DNA of 64,000 nucleotides from Acinetobacter cumulans (GCF_003024525.3 NZ_CP035934.2:496001-560000); one strand, 5' to 3'; counted from the first letter of the stretch, positions 46,276-57,361 are shown. Numbers and translations: made by a program. Notes: generated by a model from the sequence alone, not told the origin.

Positions 46276-48234
46276 ATGCTAAATCGAATTTTCAAATCTC
46301 AAAATTATTATCCATTACTTGCCTTAGGTGTCGCGACCGCGTGTGCCAGCATTTCTGCACAAGCCGCAGACGAACAGTTTAATGATGCACTACGTGCAGC
46401 CAATGCCGGTAATATTTCGTTATTGCAACAATACCAATCTCAAATGCAAAACGATGCATTGGGTTATTATCCTGAATATTGGATGCTCAATACCAATTTA
46501 GCTTCGCAACCGACCAGTTCAATTACGAACTTTGCACAGCGTTATCCTCAGTCTGCGATGGCAGAAAAACTGTCAGCAGATTATGTTGAAGAAAAAGTCA
46601 AAATGGCAGACTTTGCTTCGGCTCAGCCAGTTTTACAATATGTCAGTAATCCTGACCAAGCAGAAAGCTGTGCTATGGCACAGGTTCGTGCAAAATCAGG
46701 CGATCCATTGGTCTTTGCTGAATATAAAGATGTATGGCTCACCACCAATTCGCAACCTGATTCGTGTACGGGCTTAGGGCGGATGATGCTCTCTAGCCCA
46801 CTGATGACGACACAAGATCGTCAGCAACGTTTGTGGGGGCAGTTGCGTGCAGGTCAACCAGGTCAAGCCATTGCCACAGCGCAAACGATTGGCATCAATT
46901 TGAGTTTGGCACAGCTCAATAGTATTCAAGCCAATGCTTTAAACTATTTATGGAATGCACCTAAAGCAACCAAAGAAGATCAAGCCTATATTATTTATGC
47001 CATTGGTCGTTTAGCAGATAGTGATTTAAATGCTGCATTCTCGACCGCGCGTCGTGTAGCAGAAGGATTACCTGAAGATGCTCAAAAGGCTGTGTACCGT
47101 GCAGTGGCTTATGTCGGTGGTACTACGGTGATGAAAAATAATTTTAATCGTGAAGTACTCGATTTTTATGATGCGAGTTACGGTTTACCGCTGAGTCCTG
47201 AAGAAGCTGAAATTTACGCACGCCAAGCGATTCGTTTTAATGGCTGGAATAGTCTGCTTCGTGCCATTGAGGGAATGAGTGTAACTCAACGTCAAGAAGA
47301 CCGTTGGCAGTATTGGTTAGCACGTGCGTACGAACAACAAACTGATTCAAAATCTAAAAAAGCAGCGCAAGATATTTATCGTCAATTGTCTGTTGGTGAT
47401 GATTACCATAATTTATTAGCCAAAGACCGAATTGGGCAGGCCTATAATAATATTCCAGCCTATAGCGAAGCGACCAATCAAGATGCAGTGCGCTTGAGTC
47501 AGGATATTCACTTCCGCCGTGCATTTGCTTTACGTAACGTTGGTGCTTCGGACAGTTTTGTGAACCGTGAATGGAACTGGGCCGTGCGACAGGCTTATTT
47601 GCGACATGATGATGGTTTGATTTTGGCTGCCGCTAAACGTGCTACCGATATGGGTTGGTATGACCGTGCCATTTATGCGGCAGATCGTACGACAACCAAA
47701 CACAATTATGGTTATCGTTATGCGATGCCACACCGTTCTTATGTGGTTGCACATAGCCAAAATGCAGGCATTGATCCTGCTTGGGCGTATGGTTTAATGC
47801 GTCAAGAAAGTCGTTTTGTCACTGGTGCACGTTCCCATGTTGGTGCGGGTGGTCTCATGCAAATTATGCCGGATACCGCCAAACTGGTGGCACGCCAAAT
47901 GGGGGAAACCTATAACCCTGCGGCCTTAAGTGACATGAATACCAATGTGCGTTATGGCACCTTCTATTTATCAATGATTCAACGTCAATTGAGCAATAGT
48001 CCAGTGCTTGCTACAGCAGGCTATAATGCAGGTCCAAATCGTGCTCGACGTTGGCAACCCGATGGACAACCGATTGCCGCTGACCAATATACAGAAACGA
48101 TTCCACTCACTGAAACCCGTGATTATGTCAAACATGTAATGACGAATGCGACTCATTACGGTATCTTATTGGGGCAAGGTTCACAAACGATTGGACAGCG
48201 TATGCAAGCGATTCCATTGAGAAATTCGCAATAA
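46276..48234 (+). CDS. slt: soluble lytic murein transglycosylase
   Basis: A 652-aa periplasmic enzyme that cuts the MurNAc-GlcNAc bond and forms anhydromuropeptides. Signal peptide ends near residue 30 (SISAQA). The long alpha-superhelical N-terminal part (about residues 35-480) is followed by the C-terminal lysozyme-like domain with QESRF, catalytic Glu511, GAGGLMQIMPDTAK and the AGYNAGP motif. Domain layout and length match Slt70. Confidence 0.93.
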   Translation: MLNRIFKSQNYYPLLALGVATACASISAQAADEQFNDALRAANAGNISLLQQYQSQMQNDALGYYPEYWMLNTNLASQPTSSITNFAQRYPQSAMAEKLSADYVEEKVKMADFASAQPVLQYVSNPDQAESCAMAQVRAKSGDPLVFAEYKDVWLTTNSQPDSCTGLGRMMLSSPLMTTQDRQQRLWGQLRAGQPGQAIATAQTIGINLSLAQLNSIQANALNYLWNAPKATKEDQAYIIYAIGRLADSDLNAAFSTARRVAEGLPEDAQKAVYRAVAYVGGTTVMKNNFNREVLDFYDASYGLPLSPEEAEIYARQAIRFNGWNSLLRAIEGMSVTQRQEDRWQYWLARAYEQQTDSKSKKAAQDIYRQLSVGDDYHNLLAKDRIGQAYNNIPAYSEATNQDAVRLSQDIHFRRAFALRNVGASDSFVNREWNWAVRQAYLRHDDGLILAAAKRATDMGWYDRAIYAADRTTTKHNYGYRYAMPHRSYVVAHSQNAGIDPAWAYGLMRQESRFVTGARSHVGAGGLMQIMPDTAKLVARQMGETYNPAALSDMNTNVRYGTFYLSMIQRQLSNSPVLATAGYNAGPNRARRWQPDGQPIAADQYTETIPLTETRDYVKHVMTNATHYGILLGQGSQTIGQRMQAIPLRNSQ

Positions 48235-48283
48235 TACCTGTGTCAATGGCGCCAAAAATTTAAAAAAACTGGGGACAACATAA

Positions 48284-48940
48284 ATGCTGTTAAGCAGGTT
48301 GAATGCTAACAAGTTGTTGCGATATTTTTATGGCATCGCGGGTATGGGAATATGTACTGCAGTTGTACATGCAAGCCCAGCACCAGCGGGTTATGTCATG
48401 GAAATTCAGCTTGTGCCTGCAGCATGCTCGCTTGACCCTCAGCGTAATAAAAAGCGCAAATGTTTAGAGGGTTATTCCCTGAATGTTCTTGGGCTTTATC
48501 CTGAAGTGGCAGCGCAGCGTAATTGTACGAGTCATACGGTTTTAAATTTACCTCCGATTCAAGCGAAAGTGGTTGCGCGAGTCATGCCTGATGAAAATGC
48601 ACGTAAACAATTGTGGCAAGGCGTTGGGGGCTGTGTGCCTATGCCAGCCAATCAATATTTTCGTATGATGATTAACTATGCGGAAAAGCTCAAAATTCCT
48701 GATGAATTAACCAGCCAAGAGACCCGTGTGATGCAGGCAGCGGTTTTGCGTAGCCGTATGTTGCGTTTGAACCCCGGTTTGCCGCCCCAAGGATTTGAGT
48801 TTAGTTGCCAGCAGAACAAAACAAATAGCATTTTGACAGAAATTAAAATTTGCTATCAAAACAATGGGCATTACAAGGCTTGTCCGAAAAACGTACAAAA
48901 TAATTGCCCTGCAACTTTCACAATTAAAGGTTCTTTTTAA
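48284..48940 (+). CDS. RNase T2 homologue lacking catalytic residues
   Basis: A 218-aa exported protein (signal peptide to about residue 30, VVHASPAPAG). Scaffold positions of RNase T2 can be aligned: LGLYP at residues 69-73 matches the HGLWP position, with the His replaced by Leu; WQGVGGC at 111-117 matches HEWxKHGxC, with His, Glu, Lys and His all changed while W, G and C are retained. The C-terminal LTEIKICYQNNGHYKACP fits the family. A pseudoenzyme is inferred. It follows slt by 49 bases, possibly cotranscribed. Confidence 0.68.
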   Translation: MLLSRLNANKLLRYFYGIAGMGICTAVVHASPAPAGYVMEIQLVPAACSLDPQRNKKRKCLEGYSLNVLGLYPEVAAQRNCTSHTVLNLPPIQAKVVARVMPDENARKQLWQGVGGCVPMPANQYFRMMINYAEKLKIPDELTSQETRVMQAAVLRSRMLRLNPGLPPQGFEFSCQQNKTNSILTEIKICYQNNGHYKACPKNVQNNCPATFTIKGSF

Positions 48941-49110
48941 GCCTTTATTGCTATTTTATTTATATTTCCTATCATACTTTTGTTGAAAAGCATTCTCTTT
49001 TACATGCAACTGCCAAAAGATTGGAGTACAATCTTTGCCGTTTATGATTATTAAGATTAGATAGAACAGCTATTTAATCATTATGACCTTCCTCAATTGG
49101 AGATAATTAC

Positions 49111-50097
49111 ATGAAGCAAGCAGTTCGTGTTGCCGTTACTGGCGCAGCTGGTCAAATCGGTTATAGCTTATTATTCCGTATCGCAAGCGGTGAAATGTTG
49201 GGTAAAGACCAACCAGTTATCCTTCAATTATTAGAAATTCCAGTTGAGAAAGCTCAACAAGCGCTTAAAGGCGTAATGATGGAACTTGATGACTGCGCAT
49301 TCCCTCTTCTAGAAGGTATGATCGGTACTGATGATCCTAAAGTTGCATTCAAAGATGCTGACTATGCTCTTCTTGTAGGTTCACGTCCACGTGGTCCTGG
49401 CATGGAACGTGCTGACCTTCTTAAAGTAAACGGTGAAATCTTCATCGGTCAAGGTAAAGCGCTTAACGAAGTTGCTAGCCGTGACGTTAAAGTTCTTGTT
49501 GTAGGTAACCCTGCGAACACTAACGCTTACATCGCTATGAAATCTGCTACAGATCTTCCTGCGAAAAACTTCACAGCTATGTTACGTCTTGACCACAACC
49601 GTGCGTTGACTCAATTAGCTCAAAAAGCTGGCGTTGCAGTTTCTGACATCAAAACAATGACAGTTTGGGGTAACCACTCTCCAACAATGTATGCTGACTA
49701 CCGTTTTGCTACAGTAAACGGCGAAAGCTTAAAAGACAAAATCAACGATGCAGCTTGGAACAAAGACGTATTCCTTCCAACTGTTGGTAAACGTGGCGCT
49801 GCGATTATCGAAGCTCGTGGTTTGTCTTCTGCTGCTTCTGCTGCAAACGCTGCAATCGACCACATGCGCGATTGGGCTCTTGGCACAAACGGCGAATGGG
49901 TAACTATGGGTATTCCTTCTGACGGTTCTTACGGTATCCCTGAAGGCGTAATGTTCGGTTTCCCTGTAACTTGCGAAAATGGCGAATACAAAATCGTTCA
50001 AGGTCTTGAAATCGACGAATTCAGCCGTGAGCGTATCAACTTCACTCTTAATGAGCTTGAAGAAGAACGTGCAGCAGTTGCTGACATGATCAAATAA
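49111..50097 (+). CDS. mdh: malate dehydrogenase
   Basis: A 328-aa NAD-dependent enzyme of the TCA cycle that interconverts malate and oxaloacetate. The N-terminal [13 protein letters not shown] (about residues 10-22) binds NAD, and [12 protein letters not shown] carries the catalytic His. The codon use is strongly biased like that of the ribosomal genes, indicating high expression. GGAG precedes the ATG. Confidence 0.96.
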   Translation: MKQAVRVAVTGAAGQIGYSLLFRIASGEMLGKDQPVILQLLEIPVEKAQQALKGVMMELDDCAFPLLEGMIGTDDPKVAFKDADYALLVGSRPRGPGMERADLLKVNGEIFIGQGKALNEVASRDVKVLVVGNPANTNAYIAMKSATDLPAKNFTAMLRLDHNRALTQLAQKAGVAVSDIKTMTVWGNHSPTMYADYRFATVNGESLKDKINDAAWNKDVFLPTVGKRGAAIIEARGLSSAASAANAAIDHMRDWALGTNGEWVTMGIPSDGSYGIPEGVMFGFPVTCENGEYKIVQGLEIDEFSRERINFTLNELEEERAAVADMIK

Positions 50098-50120
50098 TTT
50101 AATCACTTAGATTAAGTTAG

Positions 50121-50150
50121 AAAAAACGCTCCATTCGGAGCGTTTTTTTT
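50121..50150 (+). terminator. mdh terminator
   Basis: AAAAAACGCTCC-ATTC-GGAGCGTTTTTTTT, 24 bases after the mdh stop. Confidence 0.93.
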
Positions 50151-50244
50151 ATGCACAAAAAATAACAATGCGTTGAGCAATATCAGCAGAAGCCGAGGGT
50201 TGAACATGCTAAGTTAAAAATAATAAAACAACAGGAAAATTCCC

Positions 50245-50478
50245 ATGTTAGATATGGATGTAACCCAAGAATTATTATTTCAGCAATTGGGCTTAGACAG
50301 CTCGCCAGAGGCTATTGAGCAATTTATTCAAACACATCAGCTGACGCTTGAAGTTCCTATGCATCAGGCCGATTTCTGGACTCAATCACAACGTGACTTT
50401 TTAATTAGCCATTGGAAAAAAGATGATGAGTGGGCGATGGTTATTGATCAACTGAATGAGCAATTGCATGCTGATTAA
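50245..50478 (+). CDS. DUF2789 protein, copy A
   Basis: A 77-aa acidic soluble protein with LFQQLGLDSSPEAIEQFIQTHQL and FWTQSQRDFLISHWKKDDEWA, the DUF2789 layout. It is closely related to the next gene. Function unknown; the family is found mainly in gammaproteobacteria. AGGAAA lies before the ATG. A terminator separates the two copies, so they are not one transcript. Confidence 0.85.
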   Translation: MLDMDVTQELLFQQLGLDSSPEAIEQFIQTHQLTLEVPMHQADFWTQSQRDFLISHWKKDDEWAMVIDQLNEQLHAD

Positions 50479-50502
50479 AAAGTGCTCACAAAAAGTAACA
50501 AC

Positions 50503-50531
50503 AAACCTAGTTTTATGACTAGGTTTTTTTT
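50503..50531 (+). terminator. terminator between the DUF2789 genes
   Basis: AAACCTAGT-TTTATG-ACTAGGTTT with eight T bases. Confidence 0.9.
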
Positions 50532-50595
50532 GAGATATTTTATAAGTTAATTCAATAATAAATGACAATTAAGCTGATAAGGAGGGCGAAAGCTC

Positions 50596-50847
50596 ATGAA
50601 GAACAAACCATCCTTAGAACTTCTATTTTCGCAGCTCGGTTTGGCCAATAGTCCTGCTGCTATTGAACTCTATGTGCGTACACATCAGCTTGCAGCCAAT
50701 GTGTCACTACATGATGCGCCATTTTGGAATAAGGGGCAGCGTGCGCTGTTAATCAGTCATTTGGTACAAGATGATGATTGGGCCATTTGGGTAGACGAGC
50801 TGAATCAACAACTCCATTTAGATGCCTATAGACTCCAAGCGGTATAA
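50596..50847 (+). CDS. DUF2789 protein, copy B
   Basis: An 83-aa paralogue of copy A with LFSQLGLANSPAAIELYVRTHQL and FWNKGQRALLISHLVQDDDWAIW. AGGAGGG lies 9 bases before the ATG, a much stronger box than that of copy A. Tandem paralogues with separate terminators suggest a local duplication with different regulation. Function unknown. Confidence 0.85.
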   Translation: MKNKPSLELLFSQLGLANSPAAIELYVRTHQLAANVSLHDAPFWNKGQRALLISHLVQDDDWAIWVDELNQQLHLDAYRLQAV

Positions 50848-50861
50848 TTTAATTTCGACTT

Positions 50862-50893
50862 AAAAAAAGCCTCAATTTTTATTGAGGCTTTTT
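50862..50893 (+). terminator. bidirectional terminator after DUF2789 copy B
   Basis: AAAAAGCCTCAAT/ATTGAGGCTTTTT stem around a short T-rich loop; faces the convergent gene. Confidence 0.88.
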
Positions 50894-50924
50894 GCTTTTG
50901 CATCTACAGAAGTTTATGCATCAT

Positions 50925-51452
50925 TTAATGCAAGCGACTTTTTACAATCTTCTCCATCCACGCTTCGGCACGGTAAGTATCAAATGCAGGATGTGTTTGC
51001 ATCAGTTGTAAGTCAAAAGCATTGGTTTTAGCATATTTAGTCAGCCAGTGGCGTGTCATAGCAGGTTCATTTTTTGAAGCTGCTGCATAGGCCAAGAAAA
51101 AGTAAATATCACCATCATCATCGTGTGCAAGAGGCTTTAAGATTTGTTGGGTAATCACGGCAAAGCGCTCTTCACGGGTTACTTCAAAATACAGCATATA
51201 GGCTTTAGCCAAGTGTAAAGACAAGTCGATATATAAGCTCAGAGGCATTTCTTCGAATTCAATACGGCCTTGCTCTAAGAGCACGACCGCTTCTTGTAGG
51301 AAATGGATTTGCTCTTGGCGTACACGGCTTAAGGTGACCAACTGTAAGCGCAAGTCAGCACGTTCTAAAGCCAGTTCGGGTTGATTGCCTTGTAAATACA
51401 ATTGATCAGTTTCACCAATACGTTGAATGATGTCTTTGGTTAGGTCACGCAT
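50925..51452 (-). CDS. soluble helical protein of unknown function
   Basis: A 175-aa protein. I start at MRDLTKD (51452) because AGGA lies 8 bases upstream; two earlier ATG codons (51461, 51467) have no box. It is rich in Leu, Ala and acidic residues and reads as a stack of helices, TPR-like (LALERADLRLQLVTLSRVRQ; ALYIDLSLHLAKAYM type). No membrane segment or signal. Family not recognised. Confidence 0.62.
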   Translation of the reverse strand: MRDLTKDIIQRIGETDQLYLQGNQPELALERADLRLQLVTLSRVRQEQIHFLQEAVVLLEQGRIEFEEMPLSLYIDLSLHLAKAYMLYFEVTREERFAVITQQILKPLAHDDDGDIYFFLAYAAASKNEPAMTRHWLTKYAKTNAFDLQLMQTHPAFDTYRAEAWMEKIVKSRLH

Positions 51453-51519
51453 TGGTGGCATCCTCATGTTTGCAATGAAGCATATATGAGGATGAATTTT
51501 TAAATTTAAAGTTTTGTGC

Positions 51520-52122
51520 TTACCAAAGTGGCTGGTCTGTTCTAAGCCACGCCGTAATAGAAAGGCGTTGATGTTTGGCTTCTAATACTTCGTGGAGCAA
51601 ATCACTTTGAAAAATGGCAATACGATTTGGCTCTGGATGAATAATATGCCATTGATTGTTTTTATCTTGCAGGCGTAGTTCTCCGCCCCAGTCATTTTCC
51701 CATGCTTCATGCAAATAATAGACAGTAGAAATCATACGTCCATTTTTACCTTGTGGGTTATCACGGTGTAATGCATAAAATTCACCTGCGTTATAGCAAG
51801 CAAAGTGCGCTTCAGCTTCTTTAATGCCCAAAAAAAACGCCTGATTCAAATGTTGTGAAAGGGCGTTTAAAGCTTGAATATGTTGTTGTGCGACCTTGAG
51901 TTGCTGATCAATCCATAAAATATGGTCACTGCGGATGTTAGAGACTACGCCATTTTGGATGGCCGCATCGCGGAATTCATTTAAATGCGTTGAACATTCA
52001 TGGACCAATGCGCCTGTGTATTCAGGTGAATATGCTTGGTCAATAATTGCAAAGCCATGTTGAGCTAAATTATCTAAAATTTGCTCAACAGGCCAAGACT
52101 TTGGGAGATGCATTGCATCCAT
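51520..52122 (-). CDS. 2-oxoglutarate/Fe(II) dioxygenase
   Basis: A 200-aa double-stranded beta-helix oxygenase of the prolyl-4-hydroxylase type. The Fe ligands are visible as HRD (LHRDNPQGKNGRMIS, near residue 114) and the distal His in LLHEVLEA (near 176), with Arg in RLSITAWLR as 2-oxoglutarate partner. It stands alone on the - strand beside the helical protein; protein substrate unknown. Confidence 0.85.
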   Translation of the reverse strand: MDAMHLPKSWPVEQILDNLAQHGFAIIDQAYSPEYTGALVHECSTHLNEFRDAAIQNGVVSNIRSDHILWIDQQLKVAQQHIQALNALSQHLNQAFFLGIKEAEAHFACYNAGEFYALHRDNPQGKNGRMISTVYYLHEAWENDWGGELRLQDKNNQWHIIHPEPNRIAIFQSDLLHEVLEAKHQRLSITAWLRTDQPLW

Positions 52123-52237
52123 ATAAAACAGCCTAATGATCGTCAGAAAATAGCGATGTATTCTAGTAGAAGAATAGCATCGGAATGAAACTATTTTTCA
52201 TGCTAAAATAGCCGTTGATATTAGGAATTTTAGAAAC

Positions 52238-53095
52238 ATGAACTACCGTCACCATTTCCATGCAGGCAACTTTGCCGATGTTATGAAGCATGTTTTATTG
52301 CTTCAGTTATTGAGTCGGCTGAATGCGAAAGACAAACCTTATCGCTATGTAGATACCCATGGTGGTGCAGGTAAATATGATTTATCAACCTCTGAAGCAC
52401 AAAAATCAGGTGAGTTTTTAAATGGTATTCATCGTCTGGTCAAACTAGATGATTCAATTAAGCGTAATGCGCCAGAGGGCGTGCAACAATATTTAAAAAT
52501 TGTTGAAAAAATGCGTGAAAATTTTGGCAAAGGTGCTTATCCAGGCTCACCTTGGTTTGCGCTTGAAGGCATGCGTGAAACCGACAAGGCCACTATTTTT
52601 GAAATGCAACGTGATGTATTTCAACAGTTACGCCACAATATTTTTGATAAACGTGCGGGCTTGCATGAGCGCGATGCTTACGAAGGTCTTTTAGGTGTTA
52701 TTCCACCAAAAGAGAAACGTGGCTTGGTGATGATTGATCCGCCTTACGAATTGGAACGAAAAGATTTCCCACAATTGGTAGAATTATTGGTTGCTGCTTA
52801 TAAAAAATGGCCGACAGGCGTTTTCGCAGTGTGGTATCCAATTAAAGACCGCGCCATGATTGAACGTTTTGAAAAGAAAATGTACAAAACGGGTATTCGC
52901 CGTCAGTTGGTATGTGAAGTTTGCGTATGGCCAGATGACACACCAGTGGGCTTAAATGGTTGTGGTTTATTGGTGATTAACCCACCTTGGAAATTCTCAG
53001 AAGATGCAGATGAGGCATTACAATGGTTATTCCCACACCTTCGCATGAGTGAAAGTGGTGGTCATGCTGCTGTACGTTGGTTGGTTGGCGAATAA
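52238..53095 (+). CDS. rlmJ: 23S rRNA (adenine(2030)-N6)-methyltransferase RlmJ
   Basis: A 285-aa N6-adenine methyltransferase. It starts MNYRHHFHAGNFADVMKHV, the hallmark of RlmJ, and has the catalytic motif MIDPPYE near residue 166 and the SAM-binding DTHGGAGKY near 41. It methylates A2030 of 23S rRNA in E. coli. Length is normal (280 aa in E. coli). Confidence 0.95.
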   Translation: MNYRHHFHAGNFADVMKHVLLLQLLSRLNAKDKPYRYVDTHGGAGKYDLSTSEAQKSGEFLNGIHRLVKLDDSIKRNAPEGVQQYLKIVEKMRENFGKGAYPGSPWFALEGMRETDKATIFEMQRDVFQQLRHNIFDKRAGLHERDAYEGLLGVIPPKEKRGLVMIDPPYELERKDFPQLVELLVAAYKKWPTGVFAVWYPIKDRAMIERFEKKMYKTGIRRQLVCEVCVWPDDTPVGLNGCGLLVINPPWKFSEDADEALQWLFPHLRMSESGGHAAVRWLVGE

Positions 53096-53150
53096 GCCAG
53101 ACGCTACACAATATTTAAGTAAGACAAAAGGTCACAGTTAGGATCGAAGA

Positions 53151-53978
53151 ATGACAAATATAAATAAACCTGAACGGGAAGCTTCTACTAAAGATGAAAG
53201 TGCCTTTGATGGCATTACTTTTGAGGTGGAGGAAGAAGAACATACCCATGAAGGACAGAAAGTCAAACGTCGAGGTATTTATCTGTGGCCGAACCTGATT
53301 ACAACCGCAGCGTTGTTATCAGGTTTCTATTCAATTATTGCCAGTATGAATGGTGATTACACTCAAGCGGTGTATGCTATTTTTATTGCCGCACTATTAG
53401 ATGGTTTAGATGGCCGAGTTGCTCGTGCTATTGGTGCGCAAAGTCCATTTGGTGAACAGTTTGATTCACTATCTGACTTGCTTGCATTTGGCGTGGCACC
53501 TGCGATTTTAATGTATAGCTGGAGCTTGCACGATCTTGGACGTATTGGCTTAGCTGCATGCTTTGTCTATACCGCCTGTGCGGCTTTCCGCCTAGCACGT
53601 TTTAATGTGCAAATTGGTGTGGTCGATAAACGCTATTTTATTGGTGTAGCCAGTCCATTAGCCGCCGTTATTATTATTTCATTGGTCTTGGTTGCCCGTG
53701 ATTTCCCTGCAGTTTTTGATTTGCGTGAAGCGGGTATTCAAACACTCAACGCTGTGGTGATTATTGCCGTTGGCTTACTGATGATTTCAAATATTAAATA
53801 TTACTCATTTAAAACAGTAGACAGAAAACGCGTCCCTTTCGCAGTGTTGCCAATCGTGGTTTTTGTTTTAGCTGCAGTAACTTATAATATTCCTGTTGGC
53901 GTACTGGTGATTGCAGTCATTTATGCACTTTCAGGTTTTGTTACAACCATAATGGCGAGAAAGCAGAGCGCCTTATAA
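53151..53978 (+). CDS. pssA: CDP-diacylglycerol-serine O-phosphatidyltransferase
   Basis: A 275-aa integral membrane enzyme of the CDP-alcohol phosphatidyltransferase class that makes phosphatidylserine. The motif DGLDGRVARAIG...GEQFDSLSD (about residues 83-105) holds the catalytic aspartates; membrane helices follow. It has an acidic N-terminal cytosolic extension of about 40 residues. It is the membrane type, not the E. coli peripheral PssA. Confidence 0.9.
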   Translation: MTNINKPEREASTKDESAFDGITFEVEEEEHTHEGQKVKRRGIYLWPNLITTAALLSGFYSIIASMNGDYTQAVYAIFIAALLDGLDGRVARAIGAQSPFGEQFDSLSDLLAFGVAPAILMYSWSLHDLGRIGLAACFVYTACAAFRLARFNVQIGVVDKRYFIGVASPLAAVIIISLVLVARDFPAVFDLREAGIQTLNAVVIIAVGLLMISNIKYYSFKTVDRKRVPFAVLPIVVFVLAAVTYNIPVGVLVIAVIYALSGFVTTIMARKQSAL

Positions 53979-54008
53979 ATGTAAAATCTAAATCAATAGG
54001 AGCTTGAT

Positions 54009-55088
54009 ATGCAGTTATTTCAAGATTTCTTTGATCAGTCCAAACAGCTGAATCAGGCTCCTTATTGCAAACAACAAAAACTACCTTTTCATATACAAAC
54101 ACAAAAATATCCAAGCATTCTCATTGCACTTAAAATCCCAAATTTGCCAGCACCCTTACATTACCTCAACCTATTTATACAATTAGGGCAGCTGAATTTA
54201 CCGATATTGCATCATGCTCACGCTAAATCCAAAAATGCAACCAACCAAATTTATTTGATGAGCAGTTGTAGTGCACACATGGTTGGGCAATTTCAGTGTG
54301 ATACAAAAGAGGCGACATTTCATCTGGCGTCTAAACATATTCAATGTGCCGATCATGTCGATATATATGGTGAATTTCCAAAATTCCAATTTCAGCGCGA
54401 ACATCAAGAACTCAGTTTAGATCTACAGGTGAATAGTTCGGATCTTGTTTCATGTATTACCAAGTTACGAATGGGCATGGCAGAGTATTGGAGTGTGCTA
54501 AGCCAATGTGCTGGTAAAGTGGTTTATAAAGGGCAAATTTTTGATATTGCACAGCTCGGAACTTTAGAGTTTGCTAGAGCTAGGGCATTTCCTTATTTTC
54601 CTGTGGCATTTTACAGCATGAGCATGTTGAATCTAAGTAATAATCGACAACTCATGTTTATGCAAGTACGGGATGCACGAAATCAGATTGTACAATCACG
54701 TATTTACTTAAGAGATCTTAAAGCAAATAAACATCAGATGTTCGATACAGCAGTCCATTTCCGAATACATCGCGTTTATCCCAAAATAACCACCCCCAAT
54801 GGACGTAATATGTATCTTCCACGTGAATTTGAATGGTTTATGCAAAATGAAACCATGCAGATTCGCTTGCAAGGACAAAGTCGAGGTGATTTTAAATTTG
54901 GCTTGGGTGCGGGTTATGCGGGCAGTTTTAGTTATCGTTTGCAGTTGAATGAAGAACAAGAAGAGGGGGAAGAGGGGTATAGCGAATATATTGATTGCCG
55001 GAATTTAAATTGGCAAGAGCATCATCAAGATCATCTATCGGCTTTTCAACAAGCAGATTCAATGCCAGTTTTGATTAAAAACAAGTAA
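54009..55088 (+). CDS. soluble protein of unknown function, lipocalin/CrtC-like style
   Basis: A 359-aa protein, no signal peptide or helix. It is beta-rich, with segments such as GEFPKFQFQREHQELSLDLQV, KVVYKGQIFDIAQLGTLEFARA, and FKFGLGAGYAGSFSYRLQL, which recall CrtC-like or lipocalin-type barrel folds found in Acinetobacter proteins; this is a guess. Two acidic runs near the C-terminus (EEQEEGEEG). It follows pssA by 30 bases with a GGAG box and so may share its transcript. Confidence 0.65.
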   Translation: MQLFQDFFDQSKQLNQAPYCKQQKLPFHIQTQKYPSILIALKIPNLPAPLHYLNLFIQLGQLNLPILHHAHAKSKNATNQIYLMSSCSAHMVGQFQCDTKEATFHLASKHIQCADHVDIYGEFPKFQFQREHQELSLDLQVNSSDLVSCITKLRMGMAEYWSVLSQCAGKVVYKGQIFDIAQLGTLEFARARAFPYFPVAFYSMSMLNLSNNRQLMFMQVRDARNQIVQSRIYLRDLKANKHQMFDTAVHFRIHRVYPKITTPNGRNMYLPREFEWFMQNETMQIRLQGQSRGDFKFGLGAGYAGSFSYRLQLNEEQEEGEEGYSEYIDCRNLNWQEHHQDHLSAFQQADSMPVLIKNK

Positions 55089-55165
55089 AAATAGCCGAAT
55101 TTGAACAATAAAAAGACACCTGGTAGGATTTTTTAAAAATAAATGGAAAAAAATAAAAAATAGGG

Positions 55166-55193
55166 TTGCAACGGATGTGAAATGCTGTAGAAT
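55166..55193 (+). promoter_or_regulatory. rrn promoter P1
   Basis: TTGCAA (55166-55171) and TAGAAT (55188-55193), 16-base spacer, embedded after an A-rich upstream stretch that could act as an UP element. Confidence 0.65.
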
Positions 55194-55303
55194 GCACATC
55201 CATCGGCGGTGATGAAGATTAAAACTTCTGATAAAACAAGGACTTGATTGAAAAGATTAAGTTTGGTTTTAGAAAAAAAGTTTAAAATAATTTGAATTAC
55301 TTG

Positions 55304-55331
55304 TTGACACTAAATAAATTTAGTGTAATAT
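55304..55331 (+). promoter_or_regulatory. rrn promoter P2
   Basis: A consensus TTGACA (55304-55309), 16-base spacer, then TAATAT (55326-55331), about 200 bases before 16S. It is the strongest promoter-like element in the window. Confidence 0.78.
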
Positions 55332-55382
55332 AGCCGACCTAGCTTGCTGGTGACGAACCAACAAGAAGATCATTAAGAGATT

Positions 55383-55405
55383 ATGAAGAACAACTTGTGT
55401 GGATT
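55383..55405 (+). other. 5' arm of the 16S processing stem
   Basis: ATGAAGAACAACTTG-TGTGGATT pairs with 57096-57119 (AATCCACAACAAGTTGTTCTTCAT), apart from a 3-base insert, bracketing the 16S gene. It is the expected RNase III substrate for release of pre-16S rRNA. Confidence 0.8.
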
Positions 55406-55534
55406 TTTACTGGTTGATCAATCGAATATATTTTCATTGATAATTGGTAGAAATTTCTCGAAGTTTATTTGAGCAAATATTTGTCAGTAATTGATGAGCC
55501 AAGATTGGTACCCTTTAAAGGTACTATTGATTTT

Positions 55535-57072
<1,538 letters not shown>

Positions 57073-57095
57073 ACGAAAGATTGGCGACTGGTAAG

Positions 57096-57119
57096 AATCC
57101 ACAACAAGTTGTTCTTCAT
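57096..57119 (+). other. 3' arm of the 16S processing stem
   Basis: Pairs with 55383-55405, beginning 24 bases after the mature 16S end. Confidence 0.78.
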
Positions 57120-57133
57120 GACGATGTATCTGA

Positions 57134-57210
<77 letters not shown>

Positions 57211-57285
57211 AATCTGACTAACGAAATATTTGAATAAAATATGAGAGCAAACAGAAAACAGAGACATTGACTTAATTGATAAGCT

Positions 57286-57361
57286 GGGGACTTAGCTTAG
57301 TTGGTAGAGCGCCTGCTTTGCACGCAGGAGGTCAGGAGTTCGACTCTCCTAGTCTCCACCA
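57286..57361 (+). tRNA. tRNA-Ala(UGC)
   Basis: A 76-base tRNA: acceptor GGGGACT/AGTCTCC, encoded CCA, anticodon loop TTTGCAC giving TGC. Standard second tRNA of the 16S-23S spacer. Confidence 0.97.

Larger units (their letters stand above)
55089..55534 (+). other. rrn leader with tandem promoters
   Basis: A region of 446 bases upstream of 16S with no gene. It carries two promoters, a long processing arm (55383-55405) and A/T-rich stretches. I saw no clear boxA-type antitermination element. The spacing between promoters and 16S is typical for rrn operons. Confidence 0.75.
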
